From assembly GCA_017613335.1 (NCBI GenBank), contig JAGAEB010000065.1, positions 1 through 5,995 of the forward strand: a stretch of 5,995 bases of DNA, in the 5' to 3' direction. The DNA is from Methanosarcinaceae archaeon. Lineage in GTDB: Archaea > Halobacteriota > Methanosarcinia > Methanosarcinales > Methanosarcinaceae. Each line of letters starts with the position of its first letter. The first letter of the stretch is position 1. Under the pieces are notes generated by a model. It did not search any database. It saw only the letters and a list, made by a program, of their open reading frames with translations, and had not been told where the DNA came from. Shown here piece after piece: positions 5,801-5,995 of the stretch. Position numbers and translations under genes: made by a program.

Positions 5801-5995
5801 CAGGCAGACGGAACAGCCGATGTCAGCATTTTCAGTGATGTCAAAGGCCATCTTGTCACAATACCGGAATATGTTCCTGCTGAAACGACAATCCGCAATA
5901 CAACAATAGCTGATACATGGATGGAGGATTCATACATCTATTATGAAATCACAAATGTCACAAAACAAGGTGACTATTATGGGGGGTACACAGCA
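2858..5995 (+). CDS. Secreted subtilisin-family (S8) serine protease with multidomain beta-rich tail, 3' partial
   Basis: An open frame of 1046 codons with no stop before the window ends, so the C-terminus is missing. Residues 1-36 form a signal peptide (KK, hydrophobic core 18-30, likely cleavage after ASA36). Residues 60-126 match a subtilase prodomain ending PGVIYAEPNYYL. The catalytic domain runs from QWGLQNTGQ (194-202) to about 520 with all key residues: Asp251 (VAVIDSGV), His306 (NGHGTHCAG), Asn392 (AAGND) and Ser463 (GTSMATP). An Asp/Gly-rich segment before His306 (EIDGNGIDDDGNGYIDD) is probably calcium-binding. The tail holds Ig-like segments (about 546-620 and 624-722), an InlB-like strand set (726-790), one dockerin-like calcium loop (827-838), a Big_2-like domain (860-932) and a beta-rich partial end. 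The product is probably exported, self-processed and cell-surface or secreted; its substrate is unknown. ATG 2858 lacks a ribosome site, so translation may be leaderless. No upstream in-frame start fits. Confidence 0.9.
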   Translation, partial: MIQHCDSFLKKNNSFRYLSVLFLLIFILTASSAASADEIIIYDDGYPEPENYPQESPLYVPGEIFVKYDPELITASALSEDVIASFPELVPGLHLIRLPEGVSVEDAVEYFESQPGVIYAEPNYYLDSFSSDSSDNDIFDMSTGGVFDGSGSYDAGIPDLSGNGENIYVPYRTIADDRLHAHSAYPSAPLFKYQWGLQNTGQYLPELGSVTTDNSSFPLTWFKGIPAADSRISGAWDLTTGNKNIVVAVIDSGVLMTHPDLSHAIYHNPGEIDGNGIDDDGNGYIDDICGWDCVDGDNDPTDENGHGTHCAGIIAGSGYGILGTAPNVTILPVRAFDADGFGGIDDQINAIIYAQKAGAQIASCSFGGSVFSRARYDAIKNSRLLFVCAAGNDGPETEHYPSGYDLDNIISVAAGTQNDKLAYFSNCNQTTTDLSAPGVYILSSYITNGSAPRPAWSSLYGTSMATPFVSGTAALMLSVNPSLNASQIRTILTESTDFIPAQAGKTVSGGRLNASAAVRASQKAKYGTLPFSIKNYSASSIRIFSPEETDILYVQAEGSRNGHTEYIWEYYNGSGWEFDNRSHSNVFKADYSDNGKIFRCTVVDMDALTWIKTGNMTVWTGTVAPVILSQPADISASAGSNISFRTNATDPSDYWSLIFTWQKRTGDKWVNVTASRGYPDSSSVQYGICQLKNITPADAGVYRCVVSDLEGTSVTYECTLEVTRRISFTLPDGTIIESVNLTKPDQYITAPDMISTEGKVFLSWKDNSGNTYDAGDQVTSDRSKILTADTKPVNIEFLPDPAENIRMMVDHTAGIKTQISDTDENYDIDQNGIIDGRDVILLEKYVSSLNRSSYISITDWTPSLTEGDRSLFTACGGSSSGSESGIFWGSSDMSVGTIDQTGRFTAKSPGTTVITASLKDDPTVNISRTVSVSGSDLRSSQSVQYYNPLPDIFLENQSFVKHWNFSLGFYRTCTYYLKNNGQADGTADVSIFSDVKGHLVTIPEYVPAETTIRNTTIADTWMEDSYIYYEITNVTKQGDYYGGYTA
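5336..5395 (+). other. Single dockerin-like calcium loop and helix inside the protease
   Basis: Residues 827-846 read DIDQNGIIDGRDVILLEKYV. Asp827, Asp829, Asn831, Asp835 and Asp838 occupy positions 1, 3, 5, 9 and 12 of a dockerin type I loop, and LLEKY follows as the helix. Normal dockerins have two such repeats. I find no second one in the flanking residues, so this may be a half module acting as a structural calcium site rather than a cohesin ligand. Confidence 0.7.

Overview
The window most likely comes from a euryarchaeal methanogen, possibly of the Methanomicrobiales. The clearest marker is the adjacent pair UPF0200 (P-loop kinase-like) and UPF0201 (DUF54), which are archaeal families. 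Two of the leftward starts are TTG codons behind Shine-Dalgarno matches, and no bacterial-type -35/-10 promoter was recognised. Base composition is intermediate, with AT-rich intergenic regions. The genus is a guess.

Layout. Bases 1-87 are a T-rich tandem array of a 17-bp unit that runs off the left edge. Three genes on the minus strand follow, read right to left: a BioB-like radical SAM enzyme (2691-1642), a 348-bp gap rich in inverted repeats (1641-1294), the UPF0200 nucleotide-binding protein (1293-709) and the UPF0201 protein (625-86). A 166-bp AT-rich divergent intergenic region (2692-2857) separates them from a large plus-strand gene. That gene is a secreted subtilisin-family (S8) protease starting at 2858. 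It stays open without a stop to the end of the window, giving at least 1046 residues.

How the parts relate. UPF0200 and UPF0201 are probably co-transcribed and functionally linked, since the two families are often neighbours and, as I recall, fused in Archaeoglobus; their biochemical role is not settled. The radical SAM gene lies upstream on the same strand, but the long structured gap suggests that UPF0200/UPF0201 may have their own promoter. The protease is an independent surface or secreted product. It has a signal peptide, an inhibitory prodomain, a complete Asp/His/Asn/Ser catalytic set, and a long beta-rich tail with Ig-like, InlB-like, single dockerin-like and Big_2-like segments. A 16-bp inverted repeat with one bulged base sits 9 nt before its start codon.

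No complete new multi-gene system, CRISPR array, tRNA, rRNA or insertion sequence is visible. The items most worth a second look are the dyad before the protease, the 17-bp array, the cluster of inverted repeats between radical SAM and UPF0200, and the four-cysteine tail of the radical SAM protein.
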